From contig CANNFU010000006.1 in the NCBI GenBank assembly GCA_947503965.1, positions 186,001-250,000 on the forward strand: a DNA stretch of 64,000 nucleotides. Reading direction: 5' to 3'. Source of the stretch: an uncultured Paracoccaceae bacterium. GTDB taxonomy: Bacteria > Pseudomonadota > Alphaproteobacteria > Rhodobacterales > Rhodobacteraceae. A program made the translations under genes and the position numbers. This document shows, piece after piece, positions 17,816 through 25,764 of the stretch (its first letter is position 1; each line of letters begins with the position of its first letter). A model generated the notes under the pieces. That model saw only the letters and a list, made by a program, of their open reading frames with translations. It was not told the origin of the DNA and did not search any database.

Positions 17816-18490
17816 GTGATCGAACTCGATAAAGTGTCATATGGCTATGGCGGTACGGCGCTTTTTTCGCAGCTTTCGCTGAGTTTAGCGCCCGGATCAT
17901 TCCATTTTCTGACGGGTCCGTCAGGTGCCGGCAAAACCACGCTGCTGCGGCTGTGTTATGCCGATTTGCTGGCGATGGGTGGGCAGGTTCGTCTGTTTGG
18001 GCAGGATGCCGCACAGCTTGATCGTGATGCAGTCGCACTTGCACGTCGGCGGATCGGCGTGGTGCATCAGGATTGTCAGTTTCTTGATCATTTGTCCGTG
18101 GCCGAGAATATCGCGCTGCCTTTGACGGTTGCAAATCGCGCCAACGAGGCCGCTGGGAACCTTGAAGAATTGCTCACCTGGGTCGGTTTGGGGCCGCAGG
18201 CAGGGCAATTGCCGCCCGAATTGTCAGGTGGTGAACGCCAGCGTGCGGCGCTGGCACGAGCGGTGATCATGTCGCCGGATGTGATCATTGCGGATGAACC
18301 CACAGGCAACGTAGATTGGGACATGGCGCAGCGCCTGCTGACCCTGCTGGTCGAACTGAACAAGATGGGCAAGGCGGTGCTGATTGCAACGCATGACATG
18401 AACATGATCCGGTCGTTGAAGTCGGATGTGCAGGCCAGTGTGCTGCGGCTGAAGGACGGGCAACTGACCCAGGCGGGGGCTGCGCTGTGA
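17816..18490 (+). CDS. ftsE: Cell division ATP-binding protein FtsE
   Basis: A 224-aa ABC ATPase that works with FtsX to control septal peptidoglycan hydrolases. Walker A is GPSGAGKTTLLRL, Q-loop is VHQDCQFLDHLSVAENIALPL, ABC signature is ELSGGERQRAALARA, and Walker B is VIIADEPTGNVDW. Q-D-x-x-x-L and PTGNVD are typical of FtsE. The start chosen is GTG at 17816 (VIELDKVSYGYGG), with AAAGGAA 7 nt upstream; a TTG 45 nt earlier is less likely. The last bases overlap the ftsX GTG start (GTGA), showing translational coupling. Confidence 0.94.
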   Translation: MIELDKVSYGYGGTALFSQLSLSLAPGSFHFLTGPSGAGKTTLLRLCYADLLAMGGQVRLFGQDAAQLDRDAVALARRRIGVVHQDCQFLDHLSVAENIALPLTVANRANEAAGNLEELLTWVGLGPQAGQLPPELSGGERQRAALARAVIMSPDVIIADEPTGNVDWDMAQRLLTLLVELNKMGKAVLIATHDMNMIRSLKSDVQASVLRLKDGQLTQAGAAL

Positions 18491-19380
18491 AGGCGGTTCT
18501 GGATCTGATCATCGGCGATCCACATGCCGACCGGGCCGTCCCACCTACGGGGCTGACGGCGCGGCTGACAGTGTTTGCGGCGTGTGTCATGGCGTTTCTG
18601 GCAGTGATAGCGCTGGCTTTGTCACTGAGCGCGGGGCGCGTGGCCGATCGCTGGGCAGATGATCTGGCACAGTCCGCCACGCTGCGCCTGCCTGCCGATC
18701 CGGCGCAAGCCGACGCCCTGCTTTTGTCCGCACTGGAGGTGTTGCAAACCACGCCCGGCGTGGCATCGGCCCGGGCCCTTTCGCCCCAGGAACAACAGGC
18801 CTTGCTGGAGCCGTGGTTCGGCCCGGACCTGCCGCTTGATACCCTGCCGATCCCACAACTGGTTGAGGTGATCGCCGATGACACCGGCTATGACGCAGCC
18901 GGGCTGCGCGCACGCCTGAGCGGGCAGGTGCCCGGCGCGGTGTTGGATGACCACAGCAACTGGCGCGAACCGCTGCTGGCCGCAGCGTCGCGTGTCCGCT
19001 TGATCGGCTGGTGCGTGATTCTTCTGATCGGGGCCGTGGTTGCGGCGATGATTACGCTGGCCGCGCAAGCCTCATTGAACGCGAATGCGCAGGTAATCCG
19101 CGTTTTGCGGCTGGTCGGTGCACGCGATGTCTATATCGCGCGGGCTTTTGTGCGCCGATTTACCTTGCGCGCCGGTCTGGGGGCCGTGGGTGGCGTGATT
19201 CTGGGTCTGCTGGCGCTGCAACTGATCCCGCAAGACGAAGATGTGGGTGGGTTGCTGACCAATATCGGGTTTCAGGGCGCGGGGTGGCTTTGGCCGCTGG
19301 TTATTCCGCCTTTGTCCGCTATCGTGGCATTCGTCGCCACGCGGGCGGCCGCGTTTGCACGGTTGAAGGAACAGACATGA
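18487..19380 (+). CDS. ftsX: Cell division protein FtsX
   Basis: A 297-aa inner-membrane partner of FtsE. TM1 lies at about 20-42 (LTVFAACVMAFLAVIALALSL) and is followed by a periplasmic loop of ~130 residues. Three C-terminal TM segments then follow: VIGWCVILLIGAVVAAMITLAA-like at about 175-195, one near GLGAVGGVILGLLALQL, and one near LWPLVIPPLSAIVAFVATRA. The SLNANAQVIRVLRLVGARDVYIARAF segment is characteristic of FtsX. The GTG start overlaps the ftsE stop, and the TGA overlaps the plsC ATG (ATGA). Confidence 0.93.
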   Translation: MKAVLDLIIGDPHADRAVPPTGLTARLTVFAACVMAFLAVIALALSLSAGRVADRWADDLAQSATLRLPADPAQADALLLSALEVLQTTPGVASARALSPQEQQALLEPWFGPDLPLDTLPIPQLVEVIADDTGYDAAGLRARLSGQVPGAVLDDHSNWREPLLAAASRVRLIGWCVILLIGAVVAAMITLAAQASLNANAQVIRVLRLVGARDVYIARAFVRRFTLRAGLGAVGGVILGLLALQLIPQDEDVGGLLTNIGFQGAGWLWPLVIPPLSAIVAFVATRAAAFARLKEQT

Positions 19381-20105
19381 GTAATCCGGTTCAGTGGGTG
19401 CGGTCCCTTATCTTTAACGGGCAGATGTATGTGGCGATGTTGGTGATCGGCACCATTTATCTGATCCCTGCGATCATATCCCGGCGCGGCGCAATTGCCG
19501 GATGCCACGCTTATTGCCGTTATATCCGGTGGTCAGCGGCCTGGATGATCGGACTGAAGGTCGAAATCCGGGGCGAGCCGCCCACGGACGAGGTGATGGT
19601 CGCCCCCAAGCATCAGTCGTTTCTGGACGTGCTGATGATTTACGGGGCGATTCCACGCGGCAAGTTCATCTTCAAATCCATCCTGAAATATGCACCCGTC
19701 ATCGGCCAGTTTGGCCTGCGCATTGGATGTATCCCGGTGAATCGTGGCAAGCGCGGACAGGCGATCAAAAAGATGGTTGCCGATGTGCAGGCAGGGCGCG
19801 CGCTGCCCGGGCAGCTGATCATCTATCCGCAAGGCACCCGGATCGCACCGGGGGTCAAAGCACCCTACAAGATCGGGACCGGTGCCCTTTACAAGGAACT
19901 TGGCCAGCCCGTTGTCCCCGTTGCCACGAATGTCGGGGTCTACTGGCCCAAGCGGGGCGTGATGCGCAAGCAGGGTACAGCCGTGTTCGAGTTTCTGCCC
20001 CGTATCGAACCGGGGCTTCCCGTTGACGAATTCATGGCGCGGTTAGAGCATGATATCGAAACGGCCTCGGACCGGTTGAACAAAGAGGCGGGCTTTCATG
20101 GCTGA
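19377..20105 (+). CDS. plsC: 1-acyl-sn-glycerol-3-phosphate acyltransferase
   Basis: Acylates lysophosphatidate to phosphatidate at the inner membrane. The 242-aa protein has an N-terminal TM (MYVAMLVIGTIYLIPAI), the catalytic HX4D motif HQSFLD (H79, D84), the substrate motif GCIPVNRG, and YPQGTR in place of EGTR, a variation common in Alphaproteobacteria. It follows ftsX with an ATGA overlap and itself overlaps the PPOX gene by 8 bp, so envelope division and phospholipid genes appear to share a transcript. Confidence 0.93.
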   Translation: MSNPVQWVRSLIFNGQMYVAMLVIGTIYLIPAIISRRGAIAGCHAYCRYIRWSAAWMIGLKVEIRGEPPTDEVMVAPKHQSFLDVLMIYGAIPRGKFIFKSILKYAPVIGQFGLRIGCIPVNRGKRGQAIKKMVADVQAGRALPGQLIIYPQGTRIAPGVKAPYKIGTGALYKELGQPVVPVATNVGVYWPKRGVMRKQGTAVFEFLPRIEPGLPVDEFMARLEHDIETASDRLNKEAGFHG

Positions 20106-20706
20106 TCACGTGATCACCGATATCACAGCGCTTGAGGCCCTGTATGGTCGGCCGGGCAAGGCGTCGCTGATCAAGGTCGCTGATCATCTTACACCGCTTT
20201 ATCGCAAATGGATCATGGCGTCCCGGCTTTGCGTAGTCTCGACCGTTGGACCGGATGGCACCGATGGCAGCCCGCGGGGCGACGATGGGCCGGTGGTGCA
20301 AGAGCTTGATCCAAAAACGCTGCTGCTGCCTGACTGGCGCGGCAACAACCGCATGGATACGTTGCGCAATATCGTGTCGGATGGCCGGATCAGCCTGATG
20401 TTCATGGTGCCGGGGTCAAACAACGTGATGCGGGTGAACGGAACGGCTGTGATTTCGGTTGATCCTGATTTGCTGGGGCGGTTTGATCAGAAAGGACGTC
20501 GTCCGCGCAGCGTGGTGGTGATCACGGTGGGCGAAGTTTACAGCCAATGCGCCCGCGCATTGATGCGCGCGCGTGTTTGGACGTCCGATGACGAAAGCGC
20601 CGATTTGCCTACAGTCGGAGAGCTCTTGGCCGAACAGGAAGCAGGCTTTGACGGTACCGCATATGATGCCGAATGGGGCGCGCGCGCAGCCAAAACGATG
20701 TGGTGA
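20098..20706 (+). CDS. PPOX-class flavoprotein (MSMEG_1061-like)
   Basis: A 202-aa FMN-binding split-barrel protein of the pyridoxamine-5'-phosphate oxidase superfamily. The stretches MASRLCVVSTVGPDGTDGSPRGD, LPDWRGNNRMDTLRNIVSDGRISLMFMVPG and RVNGTAVIS, and a C-terminal basic-hydrophobic segment with VGEVYSQCARAL, fit the MSMEG_1061 subfamily. The general role is FMN- or F420-type reduction of small molecules; the substrate is unknown. Its ATG lies inside the end of plsC (8-bp overlap). Confidence 0.87.
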   Translation: MADHVITDITALEALYGRPGKASLIKVADHLTPLYRKWIMASRLCVVSTVGPDGTDGSPRGDDGPVVQELDPKTLLLPDWRGNNRMDTLRNIVSDGRISLMFMVPGSNNVMRVNGTAVISVDPDLLGRFDQKGRRPRSVVVITVGEVYSQCARALMRARVWTSDDESADLPTVGELLAEQEAGFDGTAYDAEWGARAAKTMW

Positions 20707-21434
20707 GAATGTGGTTATTCATCTGCGCGCTTCTGGTGCCGGCCAACGGAGTGGCGCAGCCCCGTGAAGCGCTTGTCACGTCACTCATCTTTGATGAGTG
20801 CATGGGTTTTGTATTGCATGGTAATGCGCCTTTTACTGAATTCGATTTGTTACCGGCGCGGATATCTCCTGCCCGGCTGGAAGGATCGGCGCAGGCCGCG
20901 GGCATGTTTGCGGTCGCATATGTCGCAAAATGGGGCAAGGACCCCGAACTGGGTCTGGGTTTTTGTATCGTTGAACGCGAAAATCAGACAAAGGCGGCGC
21001 TGGGAGTTGTGAGGGACGGTTTCCTGAAAAGGTTGGATGCGCGTGCCCAAGCGGAAGGTCTGGTGAATTCAAATCCGGCGCCAAGGCTGACTGCCGAATT
21101 CTGGAATGTTTGGCAGAGCCCGGGTCAGGCGCGCGGGTTGCAGATTACCTTTGCAGTCACCGATACCGAAGGCCCGATCGCGGAATTGGGCGCTTTCTCT
21201 GTCTCTGCTGCTATCGATGATCGTCTGAGCGATGCGGGAACCGGCAAGTCCTCACATCTGGTCGCGGCTGAATCAGTGGGGTTGCCGAAATCGTATGTTG
21301 CTGTTCGGCCCCAGCCCACGGCGCAGGCACCAGCCGATAACGATGAGGCTGAGAATCAGCCACATGCCGCCCCACATGATCGTTGTGCCGCCGAACTCCT
21401 CTGCCAGCATCCGCGCATCGGACCGCAGGTTTGA
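20703..21434 (+). CDS. Secreted protein of unknown function with long convergent 3' overlap
   Basis: A 243-aa protein with an N-terminal signal peptide (RMWLFICALLVPANGVAQP). I recognise no domain. The central part (about 25-200) looks like a normal mixed-composition soluble fold. The last 54 codons (APADNDEAENQPHAAPHDRC...) lie entirely antisense to the end of the M50 protease gene and have odd composition. The start is either GTG at 20703, overlapping the PPOX TGA as GTGA, or ATG at 20709; neither has a clear Shine-Dalgarno. The true protein may once have ended near 21270, with loss of a stop codon extending it. Confidence 0.65.
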   Translation: MRMWLFICALLVPANGVAQPREALVTSLIFDECMGFVLHGNAPFTEFDLLPARISPARLEGSAQAAGMFAVAYVAKWGKDPELGLGFCIVERENQTKAALGVVRDGFLKRLDARAQAEGLVNSNPAPRLTAEFWNVWQSPGQARGLQITFAVTDTEGPIAELGAFSVSAAIDDRLSDAGTGKSSHLVAAESVGLPKSYVAVRPQPTAQAPADNDEAENQPHAAPHDRCAAELLCQHPRIGPQV

Positions 21435-21953
21435 CCGGGCAATCGTGTCGCTGAAGATATCGTAGGGTACGTAAATCATGCTTGCCAGTCCCATGACCCG
21501 TAGCGCCAGATCGTTTGCGGCATGCCCCAGAAACCGGGCCATCAGCAACATCGCGGCACCCGTGCCGATGGTAAACCCAAGGGCAAACAGATCGCGAATA
21601 TAGAGCCCCGCAATCACAAGCGTGATCACACCGCATGCGGCCATGATAGCACGGTCCGCCTTGCTGCGCGTGGCCGCAATCAACAGGCCAACGCCAATCA
21701 AAAGCGACCCAAGATATCCGGCGGTGAGCGTGATGAAACGGTTGCCGCCCCGGCTCCAGACCTCGCCGCCCTGATTGGCTGAAATGCTCAGGCTGATGAC
21801 CTCGCCACCTGTCATGATAGTCGCGATTGCATGCGACACCTCGTGAAAGAACACGATCAGGATCTTCAGCGGGACAACGGCAGGCGTCTGCCACAGCGCA
21901 AAAACAAGCGTTGTCAGCAGCAAAAGCTGCCAATGCCCTTTCAGGATCGCCAC
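21273..21953 (-). CDS. M50-type membrane metalloprotease (site-2 protease-like)
   Basis: A 226-aa polytopic membrane protein. The zinc motif HEVSH (H37-E38-x-x-H41) is in the second hydrophobic segment (LKILIVFFHEVSHAIATIM), as in M50B-like peptidases. Several further TM segments follow (FITLTAGYLGSLLIGVGLLI, AIMAACGVITLVIAGLYI, and one near the C-terminus). The D-containing second-metal motif may be in YVPYDIFSD, which is unverified. A role in intramembrane proteolysis is inferred. The stop is deep inside the 3' end of the convergent secreted-protein gene. The start abuts the accA stop. Confidence 0.82.
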   Translation of the reverse strand: MAILKGHWQLLLLTTLVFALWQTPAVVPLKILIVFFHEVSHAIATIMTGGEVISLSISANQGGEVWSRGGNRFITLTAGYLGSLLIGVGLLIAATRSKADRAIMAACGVITLVIAGLYIRDLFALGFTIGTGAAMLLMARFLGHAANDLALRVMGLASMIYVPYDIFSDTIARSNLRSDARMLAEEFGGTTIMWGGMWLILSLIVIGWCLRRGLGPNSNIRFRQPH

Positions 21954-22916
21954 TTAAGCAGCAAGACCTTTTGAGCCAAGCGCGAGGTATTTGTTGCGCC
22001 GATCACTGCGTAGCTTGTCGCCCGACAGATCGCGCAGCTCGTTGAGCATCTGCACCAACGCCTCGCCCACGGATTTGATCGTCGCGTGGCGATCACGGTG
22101 CGCACCGCCTTGGGGTTCGGGAATGATCCGGTCGCAGACACCCAGCTCGTGCAGATCTTTTGGCGTCAGGCGCAGCGCCTCTGCCGCCTCGCGCATTTTG
22201 TCGGCGTCTTTCCACAGGATCGATGCACAGCCTTCCGGGCTGATGACCGAGTAAACGGAATGTTCCAGCATCGCGACCCGGTTGGCTGTCGCAAAGGCGA
22301 CAGCGCCGCCAGAGCCGCCTTCACCGATCACAACACTGATCAGCGGCACCTTGAGCTCCAGACATTTCTCTGTTGAGCGTGCAATCGCCTCGGACTGGCC
22401 GCGTTCCTCCGCCCCTTTGCCGGGATAGGCGCCGGGGGTATCGACAAGTGTAATCACCGGCAGGCCAAAGCGGTCGGCAAGGCCCATCAGGCGGATTGCC
22501 TTGCGGTATCCTTCGGGGCGGGCCATGCCAAAGTTCCGTTCGATCCGGGATTTGGTGTCGTTGCCTTTTTCATGGCCGATGACCATGACGGGCGCGCCGT
22601 CCAGCCGTGCAATCCCACCCATCACGGCGTGATCGTCGGCAAAATTCCGGTCGCCCGCCAATGGCGTGTATTCGGTGAACAGGGCATTAATGTAGTCTTG
22701 GCAATGCGGGCGTTCAGGATGGCGGGCCACTTGGCATTTGCGCCATGGGGTCAGGTCTGCATAAAGCGATTTGAGAAGGTCCGATGCCTTTCTGTCAAGT
22801 GCGCTCGCCTCTTTCTCCACGTCCATCTCCGGGTTTTCGCGGGCCATGGCGCGCAGCTCTTCCGCCTTGCCTTCGATTTCAGCAAGGGGTTTTTCGAAGT
22901 CGAGATATTGGGTCAT
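21954..22916 (-). CDS. accA: Acetyl-CoA carboxylase carboxyltransferase subunit alpha
   Basis: With AccD transfers the carboxyl group from carboxybiotin to acetyl-CoA, giving malonyl-CoA for fatty acid synthesis. The 320-aa protein has [17 protein letters not shown] at the N-terminus, [12 protein letters not shown], the oxyanion-forming [40 protein letters not shown] and [21 protein letters not shown], all characteristic of AccA. The start at 22916 is set by homology; the upstream frame has no support. It may be followed by the M50 gene on the same transcript. The accBC and accD genes are not in the window. Confidence 0.97.
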   Translation of the reverse strand: MTQYLDFEKPLAEIEGKAEELRAMARENPEMDVEKEASALDRKASDLLKSLYADLTPWRKCQVARHPERPHCQDYINALFTEYTPLAGDRNFADDHAVMGGIARLDGAPVMVIGHEKGNDTKSRIERNFGMARPEGYRKAIRLMGLADRFGLPVITLVDTPGAYPGKGAEERGQSEAIARSTEKCLELKVPLISVVIGEGGSGGAVAFATANRVAMLEHSVYSVISPEGCASILWKDADKMREAAEALRLTPKDLHELGVCDRIIPEPQGGAHRDRHATIKSVGEALVQMLNELRDLSGDKLRSDRRNKYLALGSKGLAA

Positions 22917-23002
22917 GGACGCGCCTCTTTGCGAAAACTTGATGATATATGGCGTATGGGTGGCCTGATGGCAACGGCATGCGATTGCCACAATATTGCC
23001 AT

Positions 23003-23013
23003 TTGCAATGCAA
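23003..23013. promoter_or_regulatory. TTGC-N3-GCAA motif upstream of accA
   Basis: An 11-bp interrupted palindrome TTGCAATGCAA in the 149-bp region between accA and the divergent repeat-protein gene, with further TTGC half-sites close by (ATTGCC, ATTGCC, ATTGCAAC). The same arm pattern recurs before mcl1. ScfR-type regulators of acyl-CoA metabolism, such as RamB and PccR, bind TTTGCAAA-like sites, so this is a candidate operator; that link is inference. Confidence 0.35.
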
Positions 23014-23065
23014 GTGGAATTGCAACAATGAACGGGCACCGATCACGTATACATAGGAATACATT

Positions 23066-23491
23066 ATGCGAATTCTTGGTTTTCTTGGCTTGATTGCATG
23101 TGTCGCTTGCGGCCCTGCATCTGCCCAATCGATCAATTTCGGGGACGACAGCAGCCAGTGGGCGAACGATGGCGAATGCGATGACGGTCGCTTCACCGGT
23201 CCTGGTCTGACATCAACGCCGCTTTTGGAGGAAGATGTGCTGGCCGATGCCACTGATTGCCGCACTGCTTACAATGCCGGACGCTTGACGCTGGCAGGCG
23301 TCGCCGCTGACGGCACAATCGACTTCGGCAATGACAGCGGCGAGTGGTCAAACGATGGTGAATGCGATGATATGCGCTTTGCCGGGCCAGGTATGACGAC
23401 CACGCCCCTATTGCAGGATGACATCATGCGCGATGCGACTGATTGCCGGGATGCATACAGCGCGGGCCGCCTTAAGCTGGCTGGTCAATAA
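23066..23491 (+). CDS. Secreted two-repeat protein with DGECDD motifs
   Basis: A 141-aa protein: signal peptide MRILGFLGLIACVACGPASA, then two copies of a ~57-residue unit (about 22-78 and 84-140). Each unit reads I-x-FG-x-D-S plus W-x-NDGECDD-x-RF-x-GPG, TPLL-x-x-D, DATDCR-x-AY-x-AGRL-x-LAG. Each contains two Cys, so one disulfide per unit, and an acidic DGECDD loop that could bind a divalent cation. The function is unknown. AGGAA sits 6 nt before the ATG. The stop is 9 bp from the end of convergent mcl1. Confidence 0.82.
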   Translation: MRILGFLGLIACVACGPASAQSINFGDDSSQWANDGECDDGRFTGPGLTSTPLLEEDVLADATDCRTAYNAGRLTLAGVAADGTIDFGNDSGEWSNDGECDDMRFAGPGMTTTPLLQDDIMRDATDCRDAYSAGRLKLAGQ

Positions 23492-23500
23492 GTGTTCGCG

Positions 23501-24457
23501 TCAGCCCGCGATCATCTCGGACTGGCGCACAATCACTTCGGCCTGCTTGATCGATGCAATATCGACCAGGCGGCCTTTATAGACCGTGGCCCCTTCGCCC
23601 CGTGCCTTGGCGTCTTCCATGGCGGCCAAAATCTCGCGGGCCTCGGCCACGGCTTCGTCTGACGGGGTGAAGACCTCGTTTGCCACAGCGATCTGCTTGG
23701 GGTGGATCGCCCATTTGCCCACCATCCCCAGCGTGGCCGACCGTCGCGCTTGCGCGCGATAGCCTTCATCATCGCTGAAATCACCAAACGGGCCGTCCAC
23801 CGGCAACACACCATGTGTCCGGCAAGCTGCAACGATAGCCGTCTGCGCCCAGTGCCATGGGTCGGAATAGTGCCGGGTATCACCGTGCAGCATGTAATAC
23901 TGTTCTTGCGTGCCGCCGATGCCAGTGGTCTGCATCCCCATCGACGCCGCGAAATCGGCTGCCCCAAGGCTCATCGCGGCCATGCGGGGGGAACTGGCGG
24001 CGATCTCTTCGACATGGGCGATGCCTGCGGCAGATTCGATGATCACCTCAAAGCTGATTGGTTTGGTGCGGCCCTTTGCGGCCTCAATCGCTGTGACCAG
24101 CGCATCAACCGCATAAACATCCGCAGCGCAGCCCACTTTGGGGATCATGATCTGATCCAACCGGTCGCCAGCTTGCTCCAGCACATCCACAACGTCCTTA
24201 TACCAGTATGGCGTATCCAGCCCGTTAATCCGGACGCTGAGGTATTTTGTGTTCCAGTCGACCTCATTGATCGCCTGAATAACGTTGGCGCGGGCCGCAT
24301 CTTTATCGGAGGGAGAGACACTGTCTTCCAGATCGAGGTTGATGACATCCGCCGCACTGGCCGCCATTTTCGCGAATAGCTTGGTGTTTGAGCCGGGGCC
24401 GAACAATTGGCAACGATTGGGACGGGCCGGTGGTGCGGGTTGCAGGCGGAATGACAT
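23501..24457 (-). CDS. mcl1: L-malyl-CoA/beta-methylmalyl-CoA lyase
   Basis: HpcH/HpaI-fold lyase of 318 aa. It cleaves L-malyl-CoA to glyoxylate + acetyl-CoA and (2R,3S)-beta-methylmalyl-CoA to glyoxylate + propionyl-CoA in the ethylmalonyl-CoA pathway. The sequence is strikingly like Rhodobacter Mcl1 from the N-terminus (MSFRLQPAPPARPNRCQLFG) through AADVINLDLEDSV (metal/acid site), IMIPKVGCAADVYAVDALV, FEVIIESAAGIAHVEEIAAS and GMVGKWAIHPKQIAVANEVF. The pathway lets acetate-grown cells lacking isocitrate lyase refill C4 acids. A stem-loop isolates it from the upstream aminotransferase. AAAGGA precedes the ATG. Confidence 0.95.
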   Translation of the reverse strand: MSFRLQPAPPARPNRCQLFGPGSNTKLFAKMAASAADVINLDLEDSVSPSDKDAARANVIQAINEVDWNTKYLSVRINGLDTPYWYKDVVDVLEQAGDRLDQIMIPKVGCAADVYAVDALVTAIEAAKGRTKPISFEVIIESAAGIAHVEEIAASSPRMAAMSLGAADFAASMGMQTTGIGGTQEQYYMLHGDTRHYSDPWHWAQTAIVAACRTHGVLPVDGPFGDFSDDEGYRAQARRSATLGMVGKWAIHPKQIAVANEVFTPSDEAVAEAREILAAMEDAKARGEGATVYKGRLVDIASIKQAEVIVRQSEMIAG

Positions 24458-24467
24458 AAACGATCCT

Positions 24468-24478
24468 TTGCGTAGCAA
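24468..24478. promoter_or_regulatory. TTGC-N3-GCAA motif at the mcl1 start
   Basis: An 11-bp interrupted palindrome TTGCGTAGCAA, 11 bp upstream of the mcl1 ATG and touching its AAAGGA Shine-Dalgarno, where a bound repressor could block expression. It has the same arms as the motif upstream of accA. Another TTGCG...CAA stretch lies about 40 bp farther upstream (near 24512-24520). Confidence 0.35.
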
Positions 24479-24541
24479 TATTACGTATCTTTTACGCTGA
24501 TCGGTATATTATTGCGTCAAGGGTCACAAGTTCAATTTGCA

Positions 24542-24566
24542 GCCGCAGCAATTGCGTTGCTGCGGC
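24542..24566 (-). terminator. Stem-loop after the aminotransferase
   Basis: A perfect 10-bp inverted repeat, arms GCCGCAGCAA and TTGCTGCGGC, around a 5-nt loop, 14 bp beyond the aminotransferase stop codon on the minus strand. The sequence after it (TGCAAATTG) has no real U-run. It is either a weak intrinsic terminator or a 3'-end stabilising structure separating the sulfurtransferase/aminotransferase transcript from mcl1. Confidence 0.6.
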
Positions 24567-24579
24567 GCAAAATGTTCGG

Positions 24580-25764
24580 TCAAATCCCGGCGTTCACGAT
24601 CGCTTTCGCCAGCACAGGCACGGTTTCCGCGTTCAGCCCGGCGATATTCATCCGGCTGTCGCCCACCAAATAAATCCCGTGATCATCGCGCAGCGCATCG
24701 ACCTTATCCGGCGTCGTCCCAAGGCGGCTGAACATCCCCCGGTGAGCGCTAAGAAAGTCAAACCGGTCGGAATTCGTCAGCCGCCGCAGTTCATCCGCCA
24801 GTTGCTGCCGCAGGTCGAGCATGCCTTTGCGCGTCTCTTCCAACTCGGCCTCCCAATCCGCGCGCAACGCGGGATCTTTCAGGATCGTTGTCACAACCCG
24901 CGCCCCGTGATCAGGCGGGAAGGAATAGTTCTGCCGGTTCAGAAAAGCGAGATTCTGCTGCGCCAGCGCCTGCTGGTCGGCGTCCTTGGCGACGGCCATC
25001 AGAATACCGGTGCGTTCGCGATAGATGCCGAAATTCTTTGAACAGCTTGCCGCGATCAGGCAGTTTTCAAAGCTGCTGGCGATCTGCCGGGTGATCTGCG
25101 CGTCTTTGTCCAGCCCGTCACCGAAACCCTGATAGGCAATGTCGACCAGCGGGACAGCCGCCTTTTTATGCATGACACCAATGACTTGCTGCACCTGTTC
25201 ATAGGTCAGGTTTGCGCCGGTCGGGTTGTGGCAACACCCATGCAGCAGGACCACATCGCCAGCGGCGACTTTTTCCAGATCGGCCAGCATACCCGCAAAA
25301 TCCACGCCACGAGTCTCGTTATCGAAATAGCGATATTCGGCCATGTTCATGCCAAGGTATTTGATGATCGATGGATGGTTCGGCCAGGTGGGATTTGACA
25401 GCCAGACAGTTGCCCGCGGTGCCGCAAGCCGGATCAATTCCAGTGATTGCCGGATCGCACCGGTCCCGCCGGGGGTGGCGACGGCGGCCACACGCTCTGC
25501 AGGAACGCTGTCGCCCAAGACCAGATCGCGCATCACGGCACCAAATTCCGGGTCACCGGCAAGGCCGGTATAGGCCTTTGTGGTCTGATCGGACAGAATA
25601 CGCCGCTCTGCCTCTTTCACGGCGCGCATGACGGGGGTGTTGCCCGTGGCGTCCTTGTAGACACCGACGCCAAGGTCGATCTTGTTGGCGCGTGGGTCGG
25701 CCCGATACTGTGCCACAAGGGCAAGAATCTTGTCAGCGGGTTGGGCGGTCAGGTTTTCCAGCAT
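24580..25764 (-). CDS. Aromatic/aspartate aminotransferase (class I)
   Basis: A 394-aa PLP-dependent class I aminotransferase of the AspC/TyrB type. It has DLGVGVYKDATGNTPVMRAVK and LQGTGGTGA-like ATPGGTGAIRQ, WLSNPTWPNHPSI, LLHGCCHNPTG and the PLP-lysine in AASCSKNFGIYRERTGI. It ends with MNIAGLN, containing the region around the substrate-binding Arg. It swaps amino groups among aspartate, glutamate and aromatic amino acids. Its ATG shares a base with the upstream mercaptopyruvate sulfurtransferase stop. AspC-type enzymes can transaminate cysteine to 3-mercaptopyruvate, the sulfurtransferase substrate, so the pair may work as one cysteine-degrading route (inference). Confidence 0.92.
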   Translation of the reverse strand: MLENLTAQPADKILALVAQYRADPRANKIDLGVGVYKDATGNTPVMRAVKEAERRILSDQTTKAYTGLAGDPEFGAVMRDLVLGDSVPAERVAAVATPGGTGAIRQSLELIRLAAPRATVWLSNPTWPNHPSIIKYLGMNMAEYRYFDNETRGVDFAGMLADLEKVAAGDVVLLHGCCHNPTGANLTYEQVQQVIGVMHKKAAVPLVDIAYQGFGDGLDKDAQITRQIASSFENCLIAASCSKNFGIYRERTGILMAVAKDADQQALAQQNLAFLNRQNYSFPPDHGARVVTTILKDPALRADWEAELEETRKGMLDLRQQLADELRRLTNSDRFDFLSAHRGMFSRLGTTPDKVDALRDDHGIYLVGDSRMNIAGLNAETVPVLAKAIVNAGI

